Assembly (NCBI RefSeq): GCF_002813375.1
Contig: NZ_PHUJ01000003.1
Span: forward strand, 4,092,001 to 4,156,000
Length of the DNA: 64,000 bases
Source of the DNA: Pseudonocardia alni
Lineage (GTDB): Bacteria > Actinomycetota > Actinomycetes > Mycobacteriales > Pseudonocardiaceae
Direction of reading: 5' to 3'
The notes under the pieces are model-generated. The model was not told the DNA's origin, searched no databases, and saw only the letters and a list, made by a program, of their open reading frames with translations. Positions within the stretch are counted from its first letter, which is position 1, and each line of letters starts with the position of its first letter. The translations under genes were made by a program, and so were the position numbers. This document shows positions 1 to 10,757 of this stretch, in pieces.

Positions 1-1
1 C

Positions 2-733
2 GTCCTCGAGGTCGGCCCCGGTCTCGGCTCGCTCACCCTGGCGCTGCTGCCGGTCGCGGCCCGGGTGCACGTCGTCGAGATCGACCCGGTGCTGGCCGGG
101 CTGCTCCCCGACACCGTCGCCGAGCGCGCCCCCGAGCTGGCCGGTCGCCTCACCGTGACCGGGGCCGACGCCATGCGGGTCGGCGCGGACCGGCTCGCGG
201 CCGACGCCGGGCCCGGTGCGGCGCCGCCCACCGCGATCGTCGCGAACCTGCCCTACAACGTCGCGGTGCCGGTGATCCTGCATCTGCTCGCCGAGCTGCC
301 GTCGCTGCGGACCGGGCTGGTCATGGTGCAGGCCGAGGTCGCCGACCGGCTCGCCGCCGGACCCGGCTCGCGCGAGTACGGCGCCCCCAGCGCCAAGCTC
401 GCCTGGTACGCCGCCGCCCGCCGGGCCGGGCCGGTGCCGCGCGCGGTGTTCTGGCCGGTCCCCGGCGTCGACTCCGGGCTGCTGGCCTTCACCCGGCACG
501 ACCCGCCCGCCGACGCCGACCGGGCGGCGACCTTCGCGGTCGTCGACGCGGCCTTCGCCCAGCGCCGCAAGGTGCTGCGGGGAGCGCTGTCGGGCTGGGC
601 CGGCTCGGCCGCGGCGGCCGAACAGGCCCTGCGCGCCGCGGGGGTCGACCCCACCGCCCGCGCCGAGACCCTGGCGGTGTCCGACTTCGCCCGGATCGCC
701 CGGAACCGCCCGGCGGGGCCCCCTCCCGCCTGA
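2..733 (+). CDS. rsmA: 16S rRNA dimethyladenosine transferase, 5'-truncated by window edge
   Basis: RsmA/KsgA dimethylates two adjacent adenines near the 3' end of 16S rRNA late in 30S assembly, using S-adenosylmethionine. The reading frame is open from the first bases and starts inside SAM motif I ([12 protein letters not shown]). It continues with the acidic ribose-binding residue in VVEIDP and the family catalytic motif NLPYNV about 80 residues later. The C-terminal end carries the usual AQRRK stretch. Only the N-terminal portion is missing, being outside the window. In actinobacteria rsmA usually lies just before ispE; here a transporter and a repeat-bearing spacer come between them. Confidence 0.93.
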   Translation, partial: VLEVGPGLGSLTLALLPVAARVHVVEIDPVLAGLLPDTVAERAPELAGRLTVTGADAMRVGADRLAADAGPGAAPPTAIVANLPYNVAVPVILHLLAELPSLRTGLVMVQAEVADRLAAGPGSREYGAPSAKLAWYAAARRAGPVPRAVFWPVPGVDSGLLAFTRHDPPADADRAATFAVVDAAFAQRRKVLRGALSGWAGSAAAAEQALRAAGVDPTARAETLAVSDFARIARNRPAGPPPA

Positions 734-767
734 CCGGACCGTGCCGGGGGCGGCGCATGATGGCGTG

Positions 768-2288
768 GTGACGCGGTCGAGGGAACAGGTGGTCAGCGCC
801 GACGGGACGAACCCGTGGCCCGCGTTGTGGGCGCTGGTGATCGGGTTCTTCATGATCCTGGTCGACGCCACCATCGTCACCGTCGCGACGCCGGCGCTGT
901 TGACGTCGCTGGACGCCGACGTCAACTCCGTGGTCTGGGTGACCAGCGCCTATCTGCTCGCCTACGTCGTCCCGCTGCTGGTCACGGGGCGGCTGGGGGA
1001 CCGGTTCGGGCCCAAGCGCGTCTACCTCTGCGGGCTCGCCGTGTTCACGCTGGCGTCGCTGTGGTGCGGGCTCACGACGACCGTCGGCGCCCTGATCGTC
1101 GCGCGGGTCGCCCAGGGTTTCGGCGCCGCGATGATGACGCCGCAGACCATGGCCGTCATCACCCGGACCTTCCCGGCCGCCCAGCGCGGACGCGCGATGA
1201 GCCTGTGGGGCGCCGTCGCCGGCATCGCGACGCTCACCGGGCCGATCGTCGGCGGGCTCCTCGTCGGCGGCCTCGGCTGGGAGTGGATCTTCTTCGTGAA
1301 CGTCCCGGTCGGGGTGATCGCCTTCGTCGCCGCCTGGCGGCTGGTGCCCTCGCTCGAGACCTCGCGCCGCCGGTTCGACGTCGTCGGTGTGGTGCTGTCC
1401 GCCGCGGGCATGTTCCTGCTGGTCTTCGGTATCCAGGAGGGCCAGAAGTTCGGCTGGAGTGCCGGGATCTGGGCGCTGATCGGCAGCGGCGTCGTCGTGC
1501 TGGTCGCGTTCGTGTGGTGGCAGCGGGTCACCACCAGCGAGCCGCTGGTCACGCTGCGCCTGTTCCGGGACCGCAACTTCTCGCTGGCCAACATCGCGAT
1601 CTGCACCGTCGGCTTCGCGATCACCGCGCAGGGCTTCCCGCTGATGATCTACGCGCAGAGCGTGCGCGGCTTCACCCCGACCCAGGCCGCGCTGCTGCTC
1701 GCGCCACTGGCGATCTTCTCCGGCGCGCTCGCGCCGTACACCGGTCGGCTGACCGACCGCGTCCACCCGCGACTGATCGGCGGTTTCGGGATGTCGACGT
1801 TCGTCATCGCGCTGGCCTGGCTGGCGTGGGTGATGGGCCCGGACACCCCGGTCTGGCAGCTGCTGCTGCCGCTCACCCTGCTCGGCATCTCCAACTCCTG
1901 CGTCTGGGCGCCGATCTCCACCAGCGCCACCCGTAACCTGCCGATGGACCAGGCCGGATCCGGGTCGGGTGTCTACAACACGACCCGTCAGGTCGGCGCG
2001 GTGCTCGGCAGTGCGGGCATCGCGGTGCTCATGGAGTCGCGGATCGCCGCGCTCGTCCCGGGCGCGTCGGCGATCGGCGGCTCCCCGGAGGTCGCCGCGA
2101 CCGGCGGCCCGCTGCCCGAGGTGCTCCGTGTCCCCTTCGCGACGGCGATGGCCCAGTCGATGCTGCTGCCCGCGGCCGTGCTGGTGATCGGGTTCGTGGC
2201 CGTCGCCTGCTTCGCGACGCCGCGCCACCTGGTCGAGCGCCGCGCGGCCGCGGAGCGCACCGGCTCCGCGGAGTCACTCACCCGGTAG
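768..2288 (+). CDS. MFS multidrug efflux transporter, DHA2 (EmrB/QacA) family
   Basis: Integral membrane proton antiporter, probably exporting drugs or other hydrophobic compounds. About 14 hydrophobic segments can be counted. Family motif A is present in the first cytoplasmic loop (GRLGDRFGPKR), and motif C in helix 5 (GPIVGGLLVGG) is followed by WIFFVNVPVG, typical of DHA2 drug/H+ antiporters. Two adjacent GTG codons at 765 and 768, or a GTG at 741 just behind the rsmA stop, could each serve as start. I chose 768 because the first hydrophobic helix follows closely; there is no clear ribosome site. The substrate cannot be read from sequence. It separates rsmA from ispE, so it looks like an insertion into a conserved block. 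Confidence 0.85.
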   Translation: MTRSREQVVSADGTNPWPALWALVIGFFMILVDATIVTVATPALLTSLDADVNSVVWVTSAYLLAYVVPLLVTGRLGDRFGPKRVYLCGLAVFTLASLWCGLTTTVGALIVARVAQGFGAAMMTPQTMAVITRTFPAAQRGRAMSLWGAVAGIATLTGPIVGGLLVGGLGWEWIFFVNVPVGVIAFVAAWRLVPSLETSRRRFDVVGVVLSAAGMFLLVFGIQEGQKFGWSAGIWALIGSGVVVLVAFVWWQRVTTSEPLVTLRLFRDRNFSLANIAICTVGFAITAQGFPLMIYAQSVRGFTPTQAALLLAPLAIFSGALAPYTGRLTDRVHPRLIGGFGMSTFVIALAWLAWVMGPDTPVWQLLLPLTLLGISNSCVWAPISTSATRNLPMDQAGSGSGVYNTTRQVGAVLGSAGIAVLMESRIAALVPGASAIGGSPEVAATGGPLPEVLRVPFATAMAQSMLLPAAVLVIGFVAVACFATPRHLVERRAAAERTGSAESLTR

Positions 2289-2393
2289 CTCCTCCTCCGG
2301 GAGCGGACGCCTCCTCCGGGAGCGGGCGTCGGCGGTGGGCCGGCTGATCGGTCAGGCGGCGGTCCGCACCGGGCGGTCGCGGATGCCTGGTGT

Positions 2394-2424
2394 GCGAATT
2401 CGCTTATCCGGTAAGCGAATTCGC
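2394..2424. repeat. Perfect 13-bp inverted repeat with 5-base loop, copy 1
   Basis: The arm GCGAATTCGCTTA is followed by TCCGG and then by its exact reverse complement. The arms are much more AT-rich than the surroundings. A second, near-identical palindrome lies about 180 bp downstream in the same orientation, and both are followed by a similar GGAGA-CGG flank. There is no T-run and no adjoining gene end, so a terminator is unlikely; a protein binding site or a small dispersed element fits better. Confidence 0.8.
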
Positions 2425-2573
2425 CGGAGAGACGGTATCGGTGGGGACGATCCCGGTGTCGACGGTGGGAGATCGGGCGGTGTCGGGTGGGGGCGGTGTC
2501 AGGTGGGGCGGGCCGTGGCGGTCCCACCGGCAGCGTGATCCTGCCCATCGGCCCGCGCAGGGTGCCGGTTCTC

Positions 2574-2603
2574 CGAATTTCGCTTACCGGGTAAGCGAAT
2601 TCG
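2574..2603. repeat. Inverted repeat, copy 2 (one bulged base)
   Basis: The left arm CGAATTTCGCTTAC and right arm GTAAGCGAATTCG pair with a single extra T in the left arm and a loop of three bases. The core TTCGCTTA...TAAGCGAA is the same as in the copy at 2394-2424, so the two are copies of one element rather than independent hairpins. Confidence 0.75.
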
Positions 2604-2771
2604 TTGGGAGACGGGTGCCCGTGACCGGCCTGGTCGCCCTGCCGCGTCACCCGGTGCCGCGCCGCAAAGGACGGGTCGGCCGAGGTCGGATCGGTCGGGG
2701 TCGGATCGGCCGGACCGGTGAGCCCGGCCACCCCGGATGCCGGGCGGCGGCGGCCCGTCCCGTGCTGCCCG

Positions 2772-2777
2772 TAGGGT
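2772..2777 (+). promoter_or_regulatory. Putative -10 box (TAGGGT) of a leaderless ispE transcript
   Basis: TAGGGT ends six bases before the GTG start of ispE, so transcription would begin at or next to the start codon. No good -35 is seen. The same arrangement occurs before several other genes in this window. Confidence 0.45.
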
Positions 2778-2783
2778 TGAGCG

Positions 2784-3773
2784 GTGCTGTCCGCCGTGCC
2801 GCGACCGGTCACCGTCCGGGTTCCCGCGAAGATCAACCTGCACCTCGCCGTGGGCGGGGTGCGGCCGGACGGCTTCCACGACCTCGTCACGGTGTTCCAC
2901 GCCGTCAGCCTGTTCGACGAGATCTCGGTCGAGCAGGCGCAGGAGCCCGCGCTGGAGGTGCACGGCGACGGCGTCGCCGAGGTGCCGCTGGACGCCACCA
3001 ACCTGGCCTGGCGAGCGGTCGAGCTGCTCGCGGAGAAGGCCGGGCGCGCCCCGGACGTGCGGGTGACCCTGCGCAAGGGCATTCCGGTCGCGGGCGGCAT
3101 GGCGGGCGGCTCCGCGGACGCGGCGGGCACACTCGTCGCGCTGTCGTCGCTGTGGCGGCTGGAGCTGGGCCGCGACGAGCTGGCCGAGCTGGCCGCCGAG
3201 CTCGGATCGGACGTCACGTTCGGCCTGCACGGCGGCACCGCGCTCGGCACCGGCCGCGGCGAGAAGATCATCCCCGTGCTCGCCCGGCACCGGCTGCACT
3301 GGGTGATCGCGCTGGCCCGCGGCGGGCTGTCCACACCGGCGGTGTTCTCCGAGCTGGACCGGCTGCGCGGCGACGGCCCGATCGCCGAGCGGCCGGTCGA
3401 GCCCGTCCTGGAGGCACTGTCCTCCGGGGACCCGCGGCGGCTCGCGCTCAACCTGGGCAACGACCTGCAGGTGGCCGCCGTCTCGATGGCCCCGGACCTG
3501 CGCCGCACCCTGCGGGCCGGGGTCAACTCCGGCGCGCTCGCCGGGCTGGTGTCCGGGTCCGGGCCGACCTGCGCGTTCCTGTGCGCCGACGCCGACTCGG
3601 CCGTCGAGGTCGCGACCGAGCTCGCCGGCATGGGGGTGTGCCGGACGGTGCGGGTTGCCCACGGCCCGGCCGGCGGCGCCCGCATCGTCGACACCTCCGA
3701 GACCGGCGGCGACCACCCCCCCGACCGCGGCGGTCCCTCGAGCTCCGGCTCGTGGCCCCCGGTCCGTGCCTGA
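2784..3773 (+). CDS. ispE: 4-diphosphocytidyl-2-C-methyl-D-erythritol kinase
   Basis: Cytosolic GHMP kinase of the MEP isoprenoid pathway; it phosphorylates the 2-hydroxyl of CDP-methylerythritol using ATP. The family start VPAKINLHL is at residues 13-21, with the catalytic-site lysine at 16. The ATP-binding glycine-rich GHMP motif [15 protein letters not shown] spans residues 101-115, and the C-terminal motif [12 protein letters not shown] is present. The length of 329 residues fits the family. The C-terminus ends in a short Pro/Ser-rich tail. The ABC-F gene follows 23 bp downstream and is probably co-transcribed, an arrangement common in actinobacteria. Confidence 0.95.
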   Translation: MLSAVPRPVTVRVPAKINLHLAVGGVRPDGFHDLVTVFHAVSLFDEISVEQAQEPALEVHGDGVAEVPLDATNLAWRAVELLAEKAGRAPDVRVTLRKGIPVAGGMAGGSADAAGTLVALSSLWRLELGRDELAELAAELGSDVTFGLHGGTALGTGRGEKIIPVLARHRLHWVIALARGGLSTPAVFSELDRLRGDGPIAERPVEPVLEALSSGDPRRLALNLGNDLQVAAVSMAPDLRRTLRAGVNSGALAGLVSGSGPTCAFLCADADSAVEVATELAGMGVCRTVRVAHGPAGGARIVDTSETGGDHPPDRGGPSSSGSWPPVRA

Positions 3774-3796
3774 CCTTCCCGACGGTGGAGACGTAG

Positions 3797-5599
<1,803 letters not shown>

Positions 5600-5631
5600 G
5601 GGGTCTCTCCTACCCAGGTAGGAGAGACCCC
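5600..5631 (+). terminator. Perfect 15-bp hairpin after the ABC-F gene
   Basis: GGGGTCTCTCCTACC is followed by a two-base centre and its exact complement, beginning one base after the stop codon. There is no T-run, as is usual for actinobacterial hairpin terminators. It probably ends the ispE-ABC-F transcript. The next ~270 bp up to the hydrolase hold nothing I recognise. Confidence 0.7.
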
Positions 5632-5903
5632 GGGTAAGAAATCAGTAGTTCGACCGATCCGCGGCCCCCGGGTGCGCGGATACCGTCGTACTCGCGTCAC
5701 GGCGGGCTGGGGAGCCTCGCCGGGGCGCGGGGGGAGAGACGGGCCGGTTCCGTCGCCACAGTCGGGGGGTGGCGACGGGACCGGGCTCGTGGCGGTGAGT
5801 CCGCCGCCCGCGGCTGTCACCGCGATGCGGGCCGAGCAGCCGGATCGACATCATGGTCATTGTGCCCCGGAACGATGTCGGGGTGTCGTGGCACGGTGGG
5901 ACC

Positions 5904-6719
5904 GTGGAACTGGATGACGAGTTCGTCGTGGACGGTCACCGGGTGCGCTGGACCGCACGGGGCTCGGGACCGCCGGTGGTGTTCTGCCACGGCACCCCCT
6001 GGTCGTCGTGGCTGTGGGCGCCGATCGCCGCGGCGGTGGCCGGGTCGCACCGGGTCCTGCTGTGGGACATGCCGGGCTACGGGGTGTCCGGGCACAGCGC
6101 GGACGTCTCGCTCGGCGTACAGGGCCGGGTGCTGGCCGGGCTACTCGAGCGGTGGGACCTGCCCGAGCCGCCGCACGTCGTCGCCCACGACTACGGCGGC
6201 GCCGTCGCCCTGCGTGCGCACCTGCTGCACGGCGCGGCCTACCGGTCGCTGACGCTGGTCGACGTCGTCGCGCTCGCCCCGTGGGGTTCGCCGTTCTTCC
6301 GGCTGGTGCGGGAGAACGCCGAGGTGTTCGCGGCGCTGCCGGGGCCGCTGCACGAGGCCCTCGTCCGGGCCTACGTGCGGGGTGCCGCGCACCGGCCCCT
6401 GCGGCCCGCCGACGAGGACGCGCTGGTCGGGCCGTGGTTGGGCGAGCGGGGTGCGGCCGCGTTCTACCGCCAGATCGCGCAGGCCGACCAGCGCTTCACC
6501 GACGAGGTCGAGCCGCGCTACGGCGAGCTGGACCTGCCGGTGCGGGTGGTGTGGGGCACCGAGGACACCTGGATACCGGTCGACCGAGCGCACCGGTTGA
6601 CCGCAGCGGTACCGGGGGCCGAGCTGCACCTGGTGCCCGGGGCAGGGCACCTGATCCAGCTCGACGCCCCGGAGGCGCTCACCGCGCTGGTGCTGGGGGC
6701 ACTCAGCCGGACGCCGTGA
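5904..6719 (+). CDS. Alpha/beta-fold hydrolase with Asp nucleophile (haloalkane dehalogenase/epoxide hydrolase type)
   Basis: Cytosolic hydrolase. The oxyanion-hole motif HGTPWSSW comes first. The nucleophile elbow AHDYGG carries Asp where esterases carry Ser, as in haloalkane dehalogenases and epoxide hydrolases. A second acidic region (WGTEDTWIP) and the catalytic His in PGAGHLIQLD complete the triad. The substrate cannot be told. I chose the GTG preceded by GGTGGGACC; an upstream ATG at 5853 would add 17 residues without family resemblance. The gene converges on, and overlaps by 17 bp, the oxidoreductase on the other strand. Confidence 0.8.
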   Translation: MELDDEFVVDGHRVRWTARGSGPPVVFCHGTPWSSWLWAPIAAAVAGSHRVLLWDMPGYGVSGHSADVSLGVQGRVLAGLLERWDLPEPPHVVAHDYGGAVALRAHLLHGAAYRSLTLVDVVALAPWGSPFFRLVRENAEVFAALPGPLHEALVRAYVRGAAHRPLRPADEDALVGPWLGERGAAAFYRQIAQADQRFTDEVEPRYGELDLPVRVVWGTEDTWIPVDRAHRLTAAVPGAELHLVPGAGHLIQLDAPEALTALVLGALSRTP

Positions 6720-7527
6720 CCACCTTCGCCAGCTCGTCGAGCTTCGCGAGGGTCTCGGACTCGGGCAGTGTCGGGAGCAGGAAGGTGACCCGCTCGACGC
6801 CCGCCTCGGCGTACCCCGCGACGACATCCGGGTCCGGCTCCCCGCCGAACACCGTGGTAGGCACGTCCGGCTTGCCCCGCTCGGCGAGGTCGTCACGGAC
6901 GCGGCGGATCTCGTCGAAGGAGGTGTGCCCGCGCGGGAGCCAGCCGTCGCCGACCTCGGCGAGCCGGTTCAGCGCGGCCTCGCTCTCCCCGCCCAGGTAG
7001 ATCGGCGGGGTGCGCACCGGCTTGGGCCAGGAGAAGGACCGCTCGACGTCGAGGTGGTCGCCGTGGAACTCGGCCTCGTCCTCGGTCCACAGCGCCCGCA
7101 GCGCGTGCAGCTGCTCGCTCATCAGTGGTCCCCGGGTACTCGGGTCGACGCCGTGGTTGCGCATCTCCTCGCGGTTCCACCCCGCGCCGACGCCGAACAG
7201 CAGCCGTCCGCCGGACACCAGGTCGAGGCTGGCGGTCTGCTTGGCGGTGTGGATGATGTCGCGCTGCGGCAGGAGCGCGATCCCGGTGCCCAGGAGCAGG
7301 TCGGTGGTCGTCCCCGCCATCGCGGTGAGCGCGACGAACGGGTCGAGGGTGCGGTAGTACACCCGCGGCAGGTCGCCCCCGCCGGGGTAGGGCGACTCCC
7401 TGCTGGTGGGGATGTGCGAGTGCTCGGCGAGGAACACCGAGTCGAAGCCGCGCTCCTCCAGGGCCCGGCCCAACGGCCCGGGGCGGATGCCCTCGTCGGT
7501 CACGAACGTGGCGATACCGAACTTCAT
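6703..7527 (-). CDS. LLM-class F420-dependent oxidoreductase
   Basis: Luciferase-like TIM-barrel enzyme, probably using coenzyme F420 (FMN is the alternative). Typical family stretches are MKFGIATFVTDEG at the N-terminus, FDSVFLAEH, LLLGTGIALLPQRD, the segment SGGRLLFGVGAGWNREE, and RTPPIYLGGESEAALNR. The 274 residues are near the usual length for the F420-dependent subgroup. The ATG at 7527 was chosen because the barrel's first strand begins right there; the frame stays open upstream but without homology-like sequence. The substrate is unknown. The dipeptidase on the same strand ends 29 bp upstream, so the two may form one transcript. Confidence 0.85.
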   Translation of the reverse strand: MKFGIATFVTDEGIRPGPLGRALEERGFDSVFLAEHSHIPTSRESPYPGGGDLPRVYYRTLDPFVALTAMAGTTTDLLLGTGIALLPQRDIIHTAKQTASLDLVSGGRLLFGVGAGWNREEMRNHGVDPSTRGPLMSEQLHALRALWTEDEAEFHGDHLDVERSFSWPKPVRTPPIYLGGESEAALNRLAEVGDGWLPRGHTSFDEIRRVRDDLAERGKPDVPTTVFGGEPDPDVVAGYAEAGVERVTFLLPTLPESETLAKLDELAKVVTASG

Positions 7528-7556
7528 GACCCCTGGGTACCCGTCGGGCCGGACGG

Positions 7557-8924
7557 TCACGCCCCCCCGGCCAGCCGGTCCAGCAGCAGGGCCTCCGCCA
7601 GCACCCCGCGCCCGAACATGCCCAGGTGCAGGCTCTCGTCGATGCCGTGCCAGCGGCTGGCCGGGTCCCCGACCCCGGTGACCAGCACCGCCGCGCCCGG
7701 GAAGGTCCGCGCGAACTCCGCGATGAACGGGATCGAGCCGCCGATGCCGGATTCGACGGCGTCGTTGCCGTAGGCGGCGGAGAACGCGGCGCGGGCGTGG
7801 TCGTAGACCTCGCCGGTCGAGGACAGGCTGAACGGCTCGGCGACGCCGTGGCCGGGCGTCACCGACACGTGCGCGCCCCACGGGACGTTGCCCTCCAGGT
7901 GCTCGGTCAGCGCGCGCTGGGCCTCACGGGCGTCCTGCCCGGGGGCCAGCCGCATGCTGACCATCGCGCGGGCGCGGGGGAGCAGCACGTTCGAGGCCTC
8001 GGCGACCTTGGGCGCGTCGATCCCCAGCACGGCGACGGCGGGCGCGTGATTGACGCGGTCCGGGATCGAGCCGGTGCCGAGCAGTTCGACGCCGTTGAGC
8101 AGGCCCGCGTCGGAGCGGTAGGTGGCCTCGTCCGGGTCGGGCGCGTCGGAGCTGCCGCGCACCAGGCCGGGGACGGCGACCTCGCCCTTGTCGTCGTGCA
8201 GGGTGGCCAGGGTGCGGCACAGCGCGGTCAGCGCGTCCCCGATCGGGCCGCCGTAGACCCCGGAGTGCACCGGACGCTCCAGCATCGACACCTCGACGAC
8301 GACGTCGACCAGGCCGCGCAGGCTGGTGGTCAGCGCCGGGACGTCGACGGCCGGGTTGGCGGCGTCGGCGATCACGATGACGTCGGCGGAGAGCTTCTCG
8401 CGGTGCTCGGCCAGGAGCGCGGTCAGCGTGGGGGAACCGGACTCCTCCTCACCCTCGATGAACAGCACGACCCCGACCGGCGGCCGTCCCTCGTAGGCGC
8501 GGAGCACGGCGAGGTGGGTCATGACGCCGGCCTTGTCGTCGGCGGCGCCACGGCCGTAGAGCCGCCCGTCGCGCTCGGTCGGCTCGAACGGCGGGCTGCT
8601 CCACTCGTCGTCGCCGCCGGTGGGCTGGACGTCGTGGTGGGCGTAGAGCATGACCGTCGGCATGCCCTCGGGTGCGGGCCAGTGCGCGACGACGGCCGGG
8701 GCCCCGCCGTCTGCGGAGAGGATCTCGACCGAGGCGGCGCCCGCGTCGCGGGCCAGCGTCGCGACGGCGTCCGCGGAGCGGCGGGTGTCCTCGGCGTGTG
8801 CCGGGTCGGCCCAGATGCTCGGGATGCGGACCAGCGCCTCGAGGTCCGTGCGCGCGCCCGGGAGGACGGCGTCGACGGCGGCGGAGAGGTCGGCGGGAGC
8901 GGGGTCGGTGTGCGGCTCGGCCAT
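7557..8924 (-). CDS. M20 family dipeptidase/metallopeptidase
   Basis: Cytosolic di-zinc peptidase resembling actinobacterial M20 dipeptidases and carboxypeptidases. Metal-site motifs are in order: LYAHHDVQP (first His and catalytic Asp), GRGAADDKAG (bridging Asp), FIEGEEESGSP (catalytic Glu pair) and a C-terminal HGIDESLHLG with the last His. A dimerisation domain (PVHSGVYGG, RVNHAPAVA) lies between. The 455-residue length is normal. The start is the ATG before AEPHTDPAP, with a TAGCAT box eight bases upstream. It is divergent from the acyl-CoA synthetase, about 90 bp away. Confidence 0.9.
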   Translation of the reverse strand: MAEPHTDPAPADLSAAVDAVLPGARTDLEALVRIPSIWADPAHAEDTRRSADAVATLARDAGAASVEILSADGGAPAVVAHWPAPEGMPTVMLYAHHDVQPTGGDDEWSSPPFEPTERDGRLYGRGAADDKAGVMTHLAVLRAYEGRPPVGVVLFIEGEEESGSPTLTALLAEHREKLSADVIVIADAANPAVDVPALTTSLRGLVDVVVEVSMLERPVHSGVYGGPIGDALTALCRTLATLHDDKGEVAVPGLVRGSSDAPDPDEATYRSDAGLLNGVELLGTGSIPDRVNHAPAVAVLGIDAPKVAEASNVLLPRARAMVSMRLAPGQDAREAQRALTEHLEGNVPWGAHVSVTPGHGVAEPFSLSSTGEVYDHARAAFSAAYGNDAVESGIGGSIPFIAEFARTFPGAAVLVTGVGDPASRWHGIDESLHLGMFGRGVLAEALLLDRLAGGA

Positions 8925-8932
8925 GCGCCCGG

Positions 8933-8938
8933 ATGCTA
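8933..8938 (-). promoter_or_regulatory. Putative -10 box (TAGCAT) for the M20 dipeptidase
   Basis: On the minus strand TAGCAT lies eight bases ahead of the ATG, leaving essentially no 5' leader. No convincing -35 or Shine-Dalgarno sequence is visible. Confidence 0.4.
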
Positions 8939-9001
8939 CGCCGCGGCGCGCCGCGTACGGCCGGTCGTCGATCGTGCCGCCCCGCACGGGCGGTTCGTCG
9001 C

Positions 9002-9007
9002 TACATT
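9002..9007 (+). promoter_or_regulatory. Putative -10 box (TACATT) for the FadD-like ligase
   Basis: TACATT is followed by seven bases and then the ATG, consistent with a leaderless message. No purine-rich ribosome site is present before this start, which supports the reading. Confidence 0.45.
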
Positions 9008-9014
9008 CGGGCCC

Positions 9015-10697
9015 ATGTCCCGATTCCTGGCGACGTTGCTGGAGTCCGCGACCGTTCCCGGCGGGCTCGCCCGTGGGATGACGACGGGGGAGCCGCGCGA
9101 GCCCGTGCGGCGTTCCTGGGCGGAGGTGCACGAGACGGCCCGCGGGATCGCGGACGCCCTGCGACGCCCCGGCGAGGACGGCGGCCCTGCCCTGCCCTTC
9201 GGCGGCGCCGTCGGGGTGCTGGCCGGCGAGCCCGCGGCGATCGCCCCCGCCGCGCAGGCGGTGTGGCTGTGCGGCGGCAGCGTGACGATGCTGCACCAGC
9301 CGACCCCGCGCACCGACCTCGCCGAGTGGGCCGCCGACACCGTGACCACCCTGGGCATGGTCGACGCCGCGATGGTGCTGCTCGGCCCGCCCTTCGATGC
9401 GCTCGCGCCGGTGCTGACCGAGCGGGGCGTCCCGTTCCGGATGCTCGACTCGCTGACCGGCGACCCCGCCGCGTTCGTCGCGGACGCCGCCGTCGCCGAC
9501 GAGGACGACACCGCGCTGCTGCAGCTCACGAGCGGTTCCACCGCCGCCCCGAAGGCCGTGCGGATCACCCACGCGAACCTGCACGCCAACATCGGCGCCA
9601 TGGTGACCGCGTCCGCTCTGGACGTCGCGACCGACCGGATGGTGTCGTGGCTGCCGCTGTTCCACGACATGGGGATGGTCGGGTTCCTGACCGTCCCCAT
9701 GACGGTCGGGCTGGACCTGGTCACCGTCACCCCCGCGGACTTCCTGGGCCGCCCGCGGCTGTGGGCCGAGCTGATCTCGTCCTACGGCGGCACCGTCACC
9801 GCGGCGCCGAACTTCGCCTACGCCGTGCTGGCCCGCCAGCTCGCCCGGGTCGACGACGGCGCGCTCGACCTCTCCTCGCTGCGGCTGGCGCTCAACGGCG
9901 CCGAGCCGGTGGACCCGGCGGCCGTCGCGGCGTTCACCGACGCCGGTGCCCGCTTCGGGCTGCGACCGGAGTCGGTCCTGTGTGCCTACGGGATGGCGGA
10001 GACCGCGCTCGGGGTGTCCTTCGCGCCCGTCCACACCGGGCTGAAGGTGGACCGGGTCGACGCCGAGTCCCTGGAGGCGCACCGGCGCGCCGAGCCCGCG
10101 GGCACCGGTCCGGCGCGGGAGTTCCCCGAGCTCGGACCGCCGCTGCCCGGGATCGAGGTGAAGGTCGTCGGCAGCGGCGGTCACGTGCTGGGCCCCCGGG
10201 AGGTCGGGGTGCTGCACCTGCGCGGCGACGCCGTGACGCCCGGCTACCTCACCGTCGACGGCCCGCTGTCCACCCAGGACCGCGACGGCTGGTTCGACAC
10301 CGGCGACGAGGGCTACCTGACCCCCGACGGCGCCGTCGTCGTGTGCGGCCGCACCAAGGACGTGATCATCATGGGTGGGCGCAACATCTACCCGACCGAC
10401 ATCGAGCGGGCCGCCGGTGCGGTCGAGGGCGTGCGCGCGGGCAACGTCGTCGCGGTCCGGATCCCAGCAGGTGACGGGCGGCACCGGGAGTCGTTCGCCG
10501 TCGCCGTCGAGGCGAAGGGGGCCGACGGCCCCGAGGCGGTGCGTGCCATCCGCGACGACGTGATCCGCCGCGTCGTCTCCGCGGTGGGGGTACGGCCGGC
10601 CGAGGTCGCCGTGCTGGCGCCGGGGAGCCTGCCGAAGACGCCGTCGGGGAAGCTGCGCCGCGCCGCGACGGCGGACCTGCTCACCGCCCGCCGCTGA
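9015..10697 (+). CDS. Fatty-acyl-AMP ligase/acyl-CoA synthetase (FadD-like)
   Basis: ANL-superfamily adenylating enzyme that activates a carboxylic, probably fatty, acid. The AMP-binding loop LTSGSTAAPKAV is followed by SWLPLFHDMGM, a stretch typical of the long-chain FadD/FAAL branch. Then come the adenine-binding YGMAETALG, the ribose-binding aspartate in DGWFDTGDEGYL, and the hinge GRTKDVIIMGGRNIYPTDIE. The catalytic lysine is in KTPSGKLRR near the end. Nothing tells whether CoA or an acyl carrier protein is the acceptor, as no carrier protein or polyketide synthase is adjacent. It stands alone between a divergent peptidase and a convergent pth, with a strong shared terminator. Confidence 0.85.
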   Translation: MSRFLATLLESATVPGGLARGMTTGEPREPVRRSWAEVHETARGIADALRRPGEDGGPALPFGGAVGVLAGEPAAIAPAAQAVWLCGGSVTMLHQPTPRTDLAEWAADTVTTLGMVDAAMVLLGPPFDALAPVLTERGVPFRMLDSLTGDPAAFVADAAVADEDDTALLQLTSGSTAAPKAVRITHANLHANIGAMVTASALDVATDRMVSWLPLFHDMGMVGFLTVPMTVGLDLVTVTPADFLGRPRLWAELISSYGGTVTAAPNFAYAVLARQLARVDDGALDLSSLRLALNGAEPVDPAAVAAFTDAGARFGLRPESVLCAYGMAETALGVSFAPVHTGLKVDRVDAESLEAHRRAEPAGTGPAREFPELGPPLPGIEVKVVGSGGHVLGPREVGVLHLRGDAVTPGYLTVDGPLSTQDRDGWFDTGDEGYLTPDGAVVVCGRTKDVIIMGGRNIYPTDIERAAGAVEGVRAGNVVAVRIPAGDGRHRESFAVAVEAKGADGPEAVRAIRDDVIRRVVSAVGVRPAEVAVLAPGSLPKTPSGKLRRAATADLLTARR

Positions 10698-10705
10698 CCC
10701 GGACG

Positions 10706-10746
10706 CACGGGAGCCCCGGTCCCTGCGAGGGACCGGGGCTCCCGTG
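10706..10746. terminator. Bidirectional 19-bp hairpin between the ligase gene and pth
   Basis: A perfect 19-bp stem (first arm begins CACGGGAGCCCC) with a GCG loop sits between two convergent genes, so it can end both transcripts. No T-run. Confidence 0.85.
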
Positions 10747-10757
10747 GAGGGCGGGGC

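Larger units (their letters stand above)
2289..2783. other. 495-bp intergenic region with palindromes and short tandem repeats
   Basis: No convincing gene lies between the MFS stop and ispE. The stretch holds two related long palindromes with AT-rich arms (annotated separately), a partly duplicated GGGCGGTGTC(A/G)GGTGGG unit around 2470-2510, and GTCGGATCGG repeats around 2685-2712. A -10-like box for ispE lies at its right end. Frames that stay open across it show repetitive arginine/proline-rich translations and are taken as shadows. Confidence 0.6.

Noticed and set aside
2394..2603. The twin palindromes as rho-independent terminators
   Set aside because: AT-rich arms, no T-run, and neither lies next to a stop codon; the first is over 100 bp beyond the MFS gene.
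7626..10697. 1,023-codon plus-strand frame running through the M20 peptidase into the FadD-like gene
   Set aside because: Only the part from 9015 shows ligase homology; the rest is antisense to the peptidase.
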